The translations under genes and the position numbers were made by a program. Below the pieces are notes generated by a model, which ran no database searches, was not told the DNA's origin, and saw only the letters and a program-made list of their open reading frames with translations. Of a DNA stretch of 64,000 nucleotides, positions 52,628-62,696 are shown piece after piece (position 1 is the first letter of the stretch; each line of letters starts with the position of its first letter). Origin of the DNA: Mycolicibacter minnesotensis. Its GTDB lineage: Bacteria > Actinomycetota > Actinomycetes > Mycobacteriales > Mycobacteriaceae. The stretch covers positions 496,001-560,000 of the forward strand of contig NZ_AP022589.1 in NCBI RefSeq assembly GCF_010731755.1, read 5' to 3'.

Positions 52628-53529
52628 GCACGCTGCCTAGCCGCGTCGCGATCCGCGAGGTCGCGCTGCGTGACGGCCTGCAGATCGAAGCGCCGATCCC
52701 GTTGAGCGCCAAACTCGAACTGTTGGCCGCCATTGCCGCCACCGGCGTTCGCGAGGTCGAGGTCACCTCGTTCGTCTCCCCGACCAAGGTCCCCGCTCTC
52801 GCCGATGCCGCCGAGTTGGCCGCCGAACTGTGGCGCTACCCCGATCTGGAGTTCTCCGCGCTGGTCGCAAGCCCCGGGGGTGCGGTCCGGGCGGTGACAG
52901 CCGGATTCAAGTCCATCGAGTACGTAGTGTGCGCCTCGGATGCCTTCAGCACCGCCAACGTGGGGCGCCCGACCGCACAGGCCGTCGCGGCCATCACCGA
53001 TATCGCCGGTATCGCCCACGATGCCGGCGCATCGGTGGAGGTCATCATCGCCACCGCATGGGACTGCCCGTTCGAGGGCCCCACAGACCCCGCACGCGTC
53101 ACCGAAATAGCCTCCTCAGCAAGCGCTTTGGGGGTCGACAGGCTGGCCATCGCCGACACTATCGGTACCGCCACACCGCGGCGGGTCACCGATCTGATCG
53201 CTGCGGTACAGCCGATCATCGGCGGCATCCCGCTGGGAGCACACTTTCACAACACTCGCGGAGCCGGTTTGGCCTGCGCCTACGCGGCAGTGCAGGCGGG
53301 AATCACCCGGCTCGACTCCTCGGCCGGCGGCCTGGGCGGCTGCCCGTTCGCTCCCGGTGCCACCGGAAACATCGCCACCGAGGACTTGGTGTACCTGTTG
53401 GGCGACTGCGGCATCGATACCGGAATCGATCTGGATGCCGCCATCGCCGCCGCCGGCGTGGCCAGCACTGTCGTCGGCCACGGGCTGCCGAGCGCACTGC
53501 TGGCCGCCGGAGACCGGAAGCGGGACTGA
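52624..53529 (+). CDS. HMG-CoA lyase-like enzyme
   Basis: A 301-residue TIM-barrel lyase starting at GTG 52624 within GTGA, behind GGGAGG. Active-site features of HMG-CoA lyase are REVALRDGLQ with Arg16 and Asp17, the metal-binding HFHNTRG, and GGLGGCPFAPGATGN with the catalytic Cys. It splits 3-hydroxy-3-methyl(acyl)-CoA or a similar tertiary beta-hydroxyacyl-CoA, giving acetyl-CoA and a keto acid such as acetoacetate. Together with the CoA transferase it gives a route from ring-cleavage acid to central metabolites. Confidence 0.9.
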   Translation: MSTLPSRVAIREVALRDGLQIEAPIPLSAKLELLAAIAATGVREVEVTSFVSPTKVPALADAAELAAELWRYPDLEFSALVASPGGAVRAVTAGFKSIEYVVCASDAFSTANVGRPTAQAVAAITDIAGIAHDAGASVEVIIATAWDCPFEGPTDPARVTEIASSASALGVDRLAIADTIGTATPRRVTDLIAAVQPIIGGIPLGAHFHNTRGAGLACAYAAVQAGITRLDSSAGGLGGCPFAPGATGNIATEDLVYLLGDCGIDTGIDLDAAIAAAGVASTVVGHGLPSALLAAGDRKRD

Positions 53530-53537
53530 GCGCCTCG

Positions 53538-54152
53538 ATGTCTACCCAGCGGGAGCTCAGCTCGAAGGGCCGCGTGACGCGCGGCGCCATCGAGCAGGCC
53601 GCCCGAGAGCTGTTTGCCGAACGCGGTTTTCATGGCACCACACTGGCCGACATCACGTCGGCGGCCGGCAAATCCACCGCGGTGCTGTACCGCTACTTTC
53701 ACGACAAGGAAGACCTGCTGGCCGCGTTGGCAGAGTCGTTTCTGACCCAGGTGGTGGAGCCGTCGGGTCTCAAGATGCGACTGCCGGAGTCCCCGGAAGA
53801 CACCGAGTTCTTCGCGTCGGTGGCGAGCGCCTACTGGTCCATGTTCAAGCCGAATATCGGCGTCATGATCGCAGTCGCGCAGCTGGCGGCCACCAGCGAG
53901 CGGTTCGCCGCCCTGCAGAACGAGTTCCGCCGGTTCGGCATGGAGATCGTCGCCGCCTCGGTGCGGCACGCCCAAGAGCAGGGCTACGGTGTCGACCTGA
54001 ACCCCGACCACATCGCGGCCGCCATTGCACTGCTGTTCGAAAACTTCACCGTTGTGTTCGTCGGGCCCTCGGGGCCGGGCTGGCAGATCAGTGACAGTGA
54101 CGCGGTCGCGACACTGGCGACGATCTGGAGAAAGACCCTGTACGGCCGTTGA
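53538..54152 (+). CDS. TetR-family regulator of the dioxygenase operon
   Basis: A 204-residue regulator from ATG 53538, 8 bp after the lyase gene; the longer open frame to 52830 lies inside that gene. The DNA-binding helices are in GAIEQAARELFAERGFHGTT and GKSTAVLYRYFHDKEDLLAA. The C-terminal domain has FGMEIVAASVRHAQEQGYGV. As the last gene of the operon it probably autoregulates through the inverted repeat at 49101-49124. The acyl-CoA dehydrogenase gene follows after 25 bp and may be under the same control. Confidence 0.9.
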   Translation: MSTQRELSSKGRVTRGAIEQAARELFAERGFHGTTLADITSAAGKSTAVLYRYFHDKEDLLAALAESFLTQVVEPSGLKMRLPESPEDTEFFASVASAYWSMFKPNIGVMIAVAQLAATSERFAALQNEFRRFGMEIVAASVRHAQEQGYGVDLNPDHIAAAIALLFENFTVVFVGPSGPGWQISDSDAVATLATIWRKTLYGR

Positions 54153-54177
54153 CCGCTGAGAACTGTTAGGAGCCGCC

Positions 54178-55419
54178 ATGGATTTCACACTTCCGGACCA
54201 CCTTCCCGGCCTGCTTGCCGAGATGGACGAGTTCATCGAGCGCGAGATCGCTCCGCTGCAGGCCGAGCACATGCAGTATTTCGACCACCGACGCGAGTTC
54301 GCCCGCACCGATGTGGAGAACGACGGCACACCTCGGCGCGAGTGGGAGGAGCTACTCGATGAGATGCGCCGCCGCGCCGACGCCGCCGGCTGGCTGCGAT
54401 ACGGATTGCCGGCTTCCCTGGGTGGCCGCGACGGCACCAACGTCGACATGGCGGTGATCCGGGAACACCTGGCGCACAAGGGCTTGGGTCTGCACAACGA
54501 CCTGCAGGATGAGTCGTCGATCGTCGGGAACTTCCCCCAGGTGATCATGATGGAGCGGTTCGGCACCGACGAACAGCGCCGCGAGTTCTCCCAAGCCATG
54601 ATCACCGGTGAGCGTTCGATGGCCTTCGGCCTGACCGAACCGGACCACGGTTCGGACGCCACCTGGTTGGAGACTCGCGCTGAGCTCGACGGCGATACCT
54701 GGGTGATCAACGGCGCCAAGCGGTTCAACACCGGCGTTCATCGGGCCACCCATGACCTGGTGTTCGCCCGCACCTCCGGCGAGGCCGGTTCGGCACGCGG
54801 CATCACCGCCTTCCTGGTTCCCACCGACACACCGGGATTCAGCGTTCCGTTCTACTGGTGGACCTTCAATATGCCTACCGACCATGGCGAGGTCGAACTG
54901 CGTAATGTCCGGGTGCCCGCCACCGCGGTGCTCGGTGAGGTCGACGGCGGCCTTGAGGTGGCACAGACATTCCTGCACGAGAATCGGATCCGCCAGGCAG
55001 CCTCCAGCCTGGGCGCAGCCCAGTACTGCATCGACCGGGCCGCAGAGTACGCCCGGCAACGCATCGTGTTCGGCAAGCCGCTGTCGGTCAATCAGGCGGT
55101 GCAGTGGCCACTTGCCGAACTGCAGACCGAAGCCCAGATGGTGCGCCTACTGGTGAACTATGCGGCCTGGCACCTGGACCGCGACCACCACCTGGAGGTC
55201 TCCGACAAGGTGTCGATGGCCAACTACCGTGCTAACCGACTGGTGTGCGAGGCCGCCGACCGCGCCATCCAGATTCACGGCGGCATCGGCTACACCCGCC
55301 ACGAACAGTTCGAGCACATCTACCGGCACCACCGCCGCTACCGGATCACCGAGGGCGCCGAGGAGATCCAGATCCGCAGGATCGCACAGCGCCTATTCGG
55401 GTTCGACCGCCGGCGATGA
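54178..55419 (+). CDS. Acyl-CoA dehydrogenase paired with a kinase (LvaC/ACAD11 type)
   Basis: A 413-residue acyl-CoA dehydrogenase with a TAGGAG site before ATG 54178. LTEPDHGSDATWLETRAELD, NGAKRFNTGVHRATHDLVFA, VFGKPLSVNQAVQWPLAEL and IHGGIGYTRHEQFEHIYRHH are typical of the ACAD10/11 branch, and Glu in RITEGAEEIQIRRIAQ is the usual position. It is joined by ATGA to an APH-like kinase gene. In mammals and in the Pseudomonas levulinate pathway such a pair works on 4-hydroxyacyl-CoA: the kinase phosphorylates the hydroxyl and the dehydrogenase-fold enzyme eliminates phosphate. That role is inferred here. Confidence 0.88.
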   Translation: MDFTLPDHLPGLLAEMDEFIEREIAPLQAEHMQYFDHRREFARTDVENDGTPRREWEELLDEMRRRADAAGWLRYGLPASLGGRDGTNVDMAVIREHLAHKGLGLHNDLQDESSIVGNFPQVIMMERFGTDEQRREFSQAMITGERSMAFGLTEPDHGSDATWLETRAELDGDTWVINGAKRFNTGVHRATHDLVFARTSGEAGSARGITAFLVPTDTPGFSVPFYWWTFNMPTDHGEVELRNVRVPATAVLGEVDGGLEVAQTFLHENRIRQAASSLGAAQYCIDRAAEYARQRIVFGKPLSVNQAVQWPLAELQTEAQMVRLLVNYAAWHLDRDHHLEVSDKVSMANYRANRLVCEAADRAIQIHGGIGYTRHEQFEHIYRHHRRYRITEGAEEIQIRRIAQRLFGFDRRR

Positions 55420-56393
55420 CCGCCCAGCAGCTGGCAGACCGGCTGGCCGACGTGCTGGCACCGGTCTTGGGCCCCGTGGCGGTCGAGGATCTCCGCGCCT
55501 TGACTGGCGGGGCCAGTCGTGTGACCTGGGCGTTCGATGCCGTGATCGGCTCCGAGGCGCGCCGCTCGTTGATTCTGCGGACCGGCCCGCTCGAGGAGCT
55601 CTATGCCAGCATGGAGCTCGAGGCCCACGCGCAACGCGTCGCGGGCAAGTCCGGCGCTCCGGTACCGAACGTGCTGATCGCCGATAACTCCCCTGCGGCA
55701 CTGGGGAATCCGTATCTGATCTGCGATCTGATCGAGGGCGAGACGGTGGTGCGCCGCATCGAGCGCCAGCTCGATGATGCCGGGCGCGCGCGCCTGTTGA
55801 GCCAGTGCGCCCAGGCGCTGGGCGCCATCCATCGAGCCGACCCCGGTACCGGCACGCTCAGCGCCGACGACCAGCTGTCCGCATGTCGGGCCCAGCTCGA
55901 TGCCCTGCCCGACACAACCGCCCCCTTCGAGTGGGCCCTGCGCAAGCTGGCCGCGAACCGGCCAGCGCCCGCACCCATCCAGCTGGTGCACGGCGACTTC
56001 CGGATGGGCAACCTCATGGTCTCCGGCGCCGGCGACCTGGCCGCCGTACTGGACTGGGAGCTGGTACACCTCGGCGACGGTGTCGAGGACCTCGCCTGGT
56101 TCTGCCTGCGCGCCTGGCGGTTCGGTGCGCCGCCAGAACGCGCCGCCGGCGGACTCGGCGATGTCGATTCACTCTTGACCGCCTATGCGCAGGCCACCGG
56201 CATCCAGGTAGACCCCGGCCGCTTCGACTGGTGGTTGCTGTTGGGCACGCTGCGGTGGGGCATCATCTGCCGCTACCAGGCGCAGCGTCACCTCAGCGGC
56301 CAAACCCGCTCGGTCGAACTGGCCACCATCGGCCGGCGGGTATCCGAAACCGAGTGGGACCTGCTGAGACTGCTCGACGGGGTCCGGCCGTGA
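55416..56393 (+). CDS. APH-fold kinase, 4-hydroxyacyl-CoA kinase candidate (LvaA-like)
   Basis: A 325-residue protein kinase-like phosphotransferase. The catalytic loop is VHGDFRMGN with His192, Asp194 and Asn199, and the metal-binding Asp213 is in VLDWELVHLGDGVEDLAW. GGASRVTW (31-38) is the nucleotide loop and LICDLIEGE the hinge. Annotated relatives are called aminoglycoside phosphotransferases, but resistance is unlikely in this setting. Start overlaps the dehydrogenase stop and stop overlaps the small partner's start, so the three are made together. Confidence 0.85.
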   Translation: MTAQQLADRLADVLAPVLGPVAVEDLRALTGGASRVTWAFDAVIGSEARRSLILRTGPLEELYASMELEAHAQRVAGKSGAPVPNVLIADNSPAALGNPYLICDLIEGETVVRRIERQLDDAGRARLLSQCAQALGAIHRADPGTGTLSADDQLSACRAQLDALPDTTAPFEWALRKLAANRPAPAPIQLVHGDFRMGNLMVSGAGDLAAVLDWELVHLGDGVEDLAWFCLRAWRFGAPPERAAGGLGDVDSLLTAYAQATGIQVDPGRFDWWLLLGTLRWGIICRYQAQRHLSGQTRSVELATIGRRVSETEWDLLRLLDGVRP

Positions 56394-56740
56394 GCGCCGG
56401 AGAGCGCCGGCCCACCGCTGCCGAACTCGTCGCGGCGGTGACCGAGTTTCTGGACACGGCGCTGGTGAACCGTGCCGGCGACGCTGCCACCGACGGCCAG
56501 GTCCGCTTCCACGCCCGGGTGGCCGCCAACGCGCTGCGTATCGTCGAGCGAGAGCTCAACGACACCACCAGCACCGTGGTCCTGGACGCGCTGACCGGTC
56601 TGGGCTTCACCGACGAAGCGCAGCTGGCTGCTGCGATCCGAGCCGGTGACTTCGATGACCGACCCGAAGCGCTCACCGCCTGCCTGTACACGCTGGTGAG
56701 GCATCGACTCGACATCGACCATCCGGGATATGCCCAATAG
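56390..56740 (+). CDS. DUF6285-type small partner protein (LvaB-like role)
   Basis: A 116-residue, mostly helical protein from GTG 56390, overlapping the kinase stop in GTGA. Conserved stretches are PTAAELVAAVTEFLDTALVN, RFHARVAANALRIVERELN and LTACLYTLVRHRLDIDHPGY. Such proteins regularly follow the kinase/dehydrogenase pair. In the Pseudomonas lva operon a protein of this size (LvaB) is required for kinase activity; whether this is the same family is my inference. No catalytic motif is visible. Confidence 0.7.
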   Translation: MSAGERRPTAAELVAAVTEFLDTALVNRAGDAATDGQVRFHARVAANALRIVERELNDTTSTVVLDALTGLGFTDEAQLAAAIRAGDFDDRPEALTACLYTLVRHRLDIDHPGYAQ

Positions 56741-56826
56741 CCCGTAGAGTGACTGCGCGACAACCACTTCGACAGTGCTACCCAAAACCCGATGTATGGG
56801 GGGGTGCGCGCAGTAGCATCTGCATC

Positions 56827-57231
56827 GTGTCCGACTCCACCGCTGCGCTGCGAATCCTTGTCTACAGTGACGACGCCGCGACCCGCGCCCAGGTGATCGC
56901 CGCGCTGGGCAAGCGGCTGCACCCGGACCTACCGGAACTGAGCTATGTCGAGGTCGCAACCGAACCGGTGGTGATCCGTCAGATGGACGCCGGTGGGATC
57001 GACCTGGCCATCCTGGATGGCGAGGCCACTCCGGCGGGCGGGATGGGCATCTGCAAACAGCTCAAGGACGAGATCACCCCCTGCCCTCCGATCCTGGTGC
57101 TGACCGGCCGCGCCGACGACGCGTGGCTCGCCAAGTGGTCGCACGCCGACGCCGCGGTCTCCCACCCGTTGGACCCGATGGCATTGAGCCACGCCGTCCT
57201 CGGCCTGCTCCGCACACCGACGCCACGTTAG
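56827..57231 (+). CDS. Single-domain response-regulator-like protein (Rv3143-like)
   Basis: A 134-residue receiver domain alone from GTG 56827; no output domain and no kinase gene nearby. The acidic pair is Asp15/Asp16 (LVYSDDAAT), the phospho-acceptor Asp64 (LAILDGEA) and the Thr in LVLTGRADD. At the invariant Lys position the sequence reads SHPLDP, with His instead of Lys, so normal phosphorylation signalling may be lost. It is the counterpart of Rv3143, always found next to the nuo operon as far as I recall, which suggests a link to respiration (inference). Confidence 0.85.
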   Translation: MSDSTAALRILVYSDDAATRAQVIAALGKRLHPDLPELSYVEVATEPVVIRQMDAGGIDLAILDGEATPAGGMGICKQLKDEITPCPPILVLTGRADDAWLAKWSHADAAVSHPLDPMALSHAVLGLLRTPTPR

Positions 57232-57234
57232 CGC

Positions 57235-57395
57235 GGCAGTCCCAGCTTCCCCTCTCCTACGTCGAGCCTCGCTGAACTGCCCAACCCACACGGCAGTCCC
57301 AGCTTCCCCTCTCCTACGTCGAGCCTCGCTGAACTGCCCAACCCACACGGCAGTCCCAGCTTCCCCTCTCCTACGTCGAGCCTCGCTGAACTGCC
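57235..57395. repeat. 57-bp tandem repeat, 2.8 copies, upstream of nuoA
   Basis: Units begin at 57235, 57292 and 57349 and are identical where they overlap; the last stops after 47 bases. Each unit begins GGCAGT and carries the complementary ACTGCC at bases 42-47, so each can fold. It lies in the 331-bp gap between the receiver gene and nuoA, the only long gap here, and is likely a variable-number locus. The rest of the gap (57396-57562) probably contains the nuo promoter; TTGCCT and TAGGCT near 57500-57515 are weak candidates. Confidence 0.95.
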
Positions 57396-57562
57396 GGGGT
57401 TAGGGCAGCCTCAGCTGCGAATTCCCCTGTCCCCGTTACCGCTACAGGTGATGCCCGTCACAGTTGTCGGCAATTTCGAATTCTTCCCAACCGCCTGGTT
57501 GCCTCGGGCTAGGCTGTGCCTGAAGTCACATCGGCGCCCGGAAGGGAACTACGTCACTGAGC

Positions 57563-57940
57563 ATGAACCTGTACCTGCCGATCCTGGTCCTCGCCGCGCT
57601 CGCCGCCGGTTTCGCCGTATTCTCCGTGGTCGCCACCACGCTGGTGGGTCCGTCCCGCTACAACCGGTCGAAACTGGAGGCCTACGAGTGTGGCATCGAG
57701 CCCACTGACCAGCCGGTCAGCGGGCCACACGCCCCGTCCGGACAGCGCTTCCCGGTGAAGTACTACCTGACCGCGATGCTGTTCATCGTCTTCGACATCG
57801 AGATCGTTTTTCTCTACCCCTGGGCCGTTGCTTTCGACGGACTCGGGGTGTTCGCGCTCATCGAAATGGTGTTGTTCGCCGTCATCGTGTTCGTCGCCTA
57901 CGCCTACGTCTGGCGACGCGGCGGTCTGAACTGGGATTGA
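57563..57940 (+). CDS. nuoA: NADH-quinone oxidoreductase subunit A
   Basis: A 125-residue membrane subunit of complex I with three membrane segments. It carries KLEAYECGIEPTDQP with the loop cysteine, RFPVKYYLTAMLFIVFDIEI and FLYPWAV. It helps form the quinone-site junction between the membrane and peripheral arms. First gene of the operon; GAAGGG lies somewhat far (16 bp) upstream of ATG 57563, so the start is probable but not certain. Confidence 0.96.
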   Translation: MNLYLPILVLAALAAGFAVFSVVATTLVGPSRYNRSKLEAYECGIEPTDQPVSGPHAPSGQRFPVKYYLTAMLFIVFDIEIVFLYPWAVAFDGLGVFALIEMVLFAVIVFVAYAYVWRRGGLNWD

Positions 57941-57963
57941 TTGGGATTAGGCGGGCTTAGGAA

Positions 57964-58518
57964 ATGGGATTAGAAGAGCAACTCCCCAGCGGTCTCCTGC
58001 TGTCCACCGTGGAAGACTTAGCCGGGTACTTCCGCACCGGCTCGCTGTGGCCGGCAACTTTCGGCTTGGCCTGCTGCGCCATCGAGATGATGTCGACGAT
58101 GGCACCCGACTACGACCTGTCCCGGTTCGGCATGGAGGTATTCCGGGCCTCCCCACGCCAGGCCGACCTGATGATCGTGGCGGGCCGGGTCAGCCAGAAG
58201 ATGGCACCGGTACTGCGCCAGATCTACGACCAGATGGTGGAACCCAAATGGGTTCTGTCCATGGGCGTCTGCGCGTCGTCGGGGGGCATGTTCAACAACT
58301 ACGCGATCGTGCAAGGGGTTGACCATATCGTCCCGGTCGACATCTACCTCCCCGGGTGTCCCCCCAGGCCGGAGATGCTGATGTACGCAATCCTGAAGCT
58401 GCACGAGAAAATTCGTTCGATGCCCCTGGGCGTCAACCGGGAGCAGGCGATCACCGCGACCGAGCAGGCCGCCCTTTCAGCACCGTCGACCTGGGAGCTG
58501 AAGGGGTTGCTGCGGTGA
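57964..58518 (+). CDS. nuoB: NADH-quinone oxidoreductase subunit B
   Basis: A 184-residue peripheral-arm subunit carrying iron-sulfur cluster N2, the electron donor to quinone. Cluster cysteines are in [21 protein letters not shown] and [10 protein letters not shown]. It starts 23 bp after nuoA and overlaps nuoC by GTGA. Confidence 0.97.
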   Translation: MGLEEQLPSGLLLSTVEDLAGYFRTGSLWPATFGLACCAIEMMSTMAPDYDLSRFGMEVFRASPRQADLMIVAGRVSQKMAPVLRQIYDQMVEPKWVLSMGVCASSGGMFNNYAIVQGVDHIVPVDIYLPGCPPRPEMLMYAILKLHEKIRSMPLGVNREQAITATEQAALSAPSTWELKGLLR

Positions 58519-59210
58519 ACGAGACAGACGATGCGGGCGCAGGTGCGTCCGACGACGTGATCAAGGTCCGCCACGGACTGTTTGGCGCCACGGGAACCGG
58601 CGACACGTCCGGCTACGGGCGTCTGGTGACCGAGGCCGCCCTTCCCGGCGAGACCCCGCGGCCCTACGGCGGCTATTTCGACGAACTTGTCGACACCCTT
58701 GCCGAGGCCATGCAGCGCACCGGCATCGTATTCACCGACGCCGTAGAGAAAGTCGTGGTGTACCGCGACGAGCTGACCCTCTACATCCACCGCGCTGCGC
58801 TACCCAAGGTGGCCCAATTGCTGCGCGATGAGCCGGCGCTGCGTTTCGAGCTCAGCCTGGGAGTCTCCGGCGTGCACTACCCCGCCGACACCGACCGCGA
58901 ATTGCATGCGGTCTACCCGCTGCGATCCATCACCCACAACCGCCGTGTCCGGTTGGAAGTCGCTGCACCCGATGCGGATCCGCACATTCCCTCGCTGTTC
59001 GCGGTGTACCCGACCACCGACTGGCACGAGCGAGAGACCTACGACTTCTTCGGGATCATCTTCGACGGACATCCGTCGCTGACCCGGATCGAGATGCCCG
59101 ACGACTGGCACGGCCACCCGCAGCGCAAGGACTACCCACTGGGTGGCATCCCGGTGGAATACAAGGGCGCGCAGATTCCGCCGCCAGACCAGCGGAGGGC
59201 GTACAAGTAA
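58515..59210 (+). CDS. nuoC: NADH-quinone oxidoreductase subunit C
   Basis: A 231-residue subunit of the peripheral arm, starting at GTG 58515 within the nuoB stop. The family signature is [20 protein letters not shown] with [17 protein letters not shown]. NuoC and NuoD are separate here (fused in E. coli). The N-terminal 30 residues are variable and actinobacterial. Confidence 0.96.
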   Translation: MNETDDAGAGASDDVIKVRHGLFGATGTGDTSGYGRLVTEAALPGETPRPYGGYFDELVDTLAEAMQRTGIVFTDAVEKVVVYRDELTLYIHRAALPKVAQLLRDEPALRFELSLGVSGVHYPADTDRELHAVYPLRSITHNRRVRLEVAAPDADPHIPSLFAVYPTTDWHERETYDFFGIIFDGHPSLTRIEMPDDWHGHPQRKDYPLGGIPVEYKGAQIPPPDQRRAYK

Positions 59211-60523
59211 TGAGCACCGACACGCCGCGCACCGTTCTCAATGTCGGTGGGCAGGAATGGGATCAGGTGGTGGAGGCCGCCAAGGCGGCCGACCCCGGCG
59301 AGCGCATCGTCGTCAACATGGGCCCCCAGCACCCGTCGACGCACGGCGTGCTGCGACTGATCCTGGAACTCGAGGGCGAGACGGTGACCGAAGCCCGTTG
59401 CGGCATCGGGTATCTGCACACCGGTATCGAGAAGAATCTGGAAAGCCGCTACTGGACTCAAGGCGTCACCTTTGTGACCCGGATGGACTACCTGTCGCCG
59501 TTCTTCAACGAGACCGCCTACTGCCTGGGCGTGGAGAAGCTGCTCGGGATCACCGAGGACATTCCCGAACGCGCCAGCGTCATTCGGGTTCTGATGATGG
59601 AACTCAACCGGATGTCCTCGCACCTGGTCGCGCTTGCGACCGGCGGCATGGAGCTCGGTGCGCTCACGGTGATGCTGTTCGGTTTCCGGGAACGTGAGCT
59701 GGTGCTCGACATCTTCGAGGCGATCACCGGCCTACGGATGAACCATCAGTACATTCGGCCCGGCGGGGTGTCGGTGGATCTGCCCGATGAGGCGGTCCCG
59801 ATGATTCGCGACTTTCTCAAGCTGATGCCCAAGCGGCTCAAGGACATCGAGGACCTGCTGACCGAGAACTACATCTGGAAGGCCCGCACCCGAGGGGTCG
59901 GCTACCTGGATCTGACCGGCTGCATGGCGCTGGGCATCACCGGTCCGGTGCTGCGCTCGACAGGCCTGCCCTATGACGTGCGACGCGCCGAACCGTACTG
60001 CGGGTACCAGGACTACGAGTTCGAGGTGATCACCGATGACGGCTGTGATGCCTACGGCCGCTACCTGATCCGCATCGCAGAGATCAAGGAGTCCCTGAAA
60101 ATCGTCGAACAGTGTGTGGAGAAGCTAGCCAAGCTGCAGGGAGAGCCGGTCATGGTCTCCGATCGCAAGATCGCGTGGCCGGCCGATCTGACCATCGGCC
60201 CCGACGGGCAGGGCAACTCGCGCGAGCACATCGGCTGGATCATGGGCCACTCGATGGAGGGACTGATCCACCACTTCAAACGGGTCACCGAGGACCTCTG
60301 GGTTCCGCCGGGGCAGGTGTTCGTCTCGGTCGAGTCGCCCCGCGGCGAACTGGGGGTGCACATGGTCAGTGACGGCGGCACCCGCCCCTACCGGGTGCAC
60401 TACCGGGACCCGTCATTCACCAACCTGCAGGCGGTGGCCGCCATGAGTGAAGGCGGGCTGATCGCCGACGTCATCGCCGCGGTCGCCAGCATCGACCCGG
60501 TCATGGGCGGAGTGGACCGATGA
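59210..60523 (+). CDS. nuoD: NADH-quinone oxidoreductase subunit D
   Basis: A 437-residue subunit that forms much of the quinone pocket. Conserved regions are [35 protein letters not shown], and the C-terminal [20 protein letters not shown] with [12 protein letters not shown]. Start ATG 59210 shares a base with the nuoC stop, and the nuoE start overlaps its stop. Confidence 0.97.
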   Translation: MSTDTPRTVLNVGGQEWDQVVEAAKAADPGERIVVNMGPQHPSTHGVLRLILELEGETVTEARCGIGYLHTGIEKNLESRYWTQGVTFVTRMDYLSPFFNETAYCLGVEKLLGITEDIPERASVIRVLMMELNRMSSHLVALATGGMELGALTVMLFGFRERELVLDIFEAITGLRMNHQYIRPGGVSVDLPDEAVPMIRDFLKLMPKRLKDIEDLLTENYIWKARTRGVGYLDLTGCMALGITGPVLRSTGLPYDVRRAEPYCGYQDYEFEVITDDGCDAYGRYLIRIAEIKESLKIVEQCVEKLAKLQGEPVMVSDRKIAWPADLTIGPDGQGNSREHIGWIMGHSMEGLIHHFKRVTEDLWVPPGQVFVSVESPRGELGVHMVSDGGTRPYRVHYRDPSFTNLQAVAAMSEGGLIADVIAAVASIDPVMGGVDR

Positions 60524-61358
60524 GCGCAGCAGGCGGCGAGATCGACAAGGTCGGCGTGAACAAGACCGGACGCGGCCGGTTGATGCCGCCCACCGCCGGC
60601 ACCGACGGCACCCGGGTCTTCCTGCAGCTGGGCAGGCAGCCCGAAGAACCCAATCAGTTCAACCATCCCGGCGCACCCAACGCCTACCCCCCCGAGGTGC
60701 AAGCCGCGCTGGAGGCCGACGCCAAAGAGATCATCGGCCGCTACCCGCAACCACGCTCAGCGGTCCTGCCGCTGCTGCATCTGGTGCAGGCCCAAGACAC
60801 CTACGTCACCCCGGCCGGACTGACATTCGTCGCGGAGCTGCTCGGCCTGACCACCGCGGACGTGGCCGGGGTGGCCTCGTTCTACTCGATGTACCGGCGT
60901 GATCCCACCGGCACCTACCTGGTCGGGGTCTGCACCAACACGCTGTGCGCGGTGATGGGCGGCGACGCGATCTACGAGGGCCTCAAAGACCATCTGGGCG
61001 TCGGCAACGATCAGACCACGGCGGACGGATCGATCACGCTGCAACACATCGAGTGCAACGCCGCCTGCGACTACGCGCCGGTGGTGATGGTCAACTGGGA
61101 ATTCTTCGACAATCAGACCCCGGAATCGGCGCGCGAGCTGGTCGACAGGTTGCGCGACGGCGCCGAAGTACGTCCCACCCGCGGGATGCCGCTGTGCAGT
61201 TTCGCGGCGACCGAACGAATTCTCGCGGGCTTCCCCGATGAGCGCGCCGACGACGGCCAAGGCGGTGCCGGTGCCGCGACCCTGGCCGGTCTGCAGGTGG
61301 CGCGCGAACGTGGAATGAGCGCGCCGGAGCCGGGCAGCAAAACCAGTGGGGGCGAGAA

Positions 61359-61362
<4 letters not shown>
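60520..61362 (+). CDS. nuoE: NADH-quinone oxidoreductase subunit E
   Basis: A 280-residue, thioredoxin-fold subunit with a 2Fe-2S cluster bound by Cys in [12 protein letters not shown] and [13 protein letters not shown]. It has a variable N-terminal part and a C-terminal extension ([18 protein letters not shown]) longer than in E. coli, as in other mycobacteria. It works with NuoF at the NADH entry site. 4-bp overlaps at both ends. Confidence 0.96.

Positions 61363-62692
<1,330 letters not shown>

Positions 62693-62696
<4 letters not shown>

Noticed and set aside
55416..56393. Aminoglycoside-resistance gene
   Set aside because: The APH fold is shared, but the operon with an acyl-CoA dehydrogenase and a small partner indicates a metabolic kinase.
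56929..57348. Minus-strand reading frame encoding a repeated 19-residue peptide (WVGQFSEARRRRGEAGTA-like)
   Set aside because: 57 bp equals 19 codons, so any open frame through the repeat gives a repeated peptide. The frame also runs antisense through the receiver gene and has no ribosome site.
57235..57395. Possible CRISPR array
   Set aside because: The 57-bp units abut directly with no unique spacers, and no cas genes are present. It is a tandem repeat.
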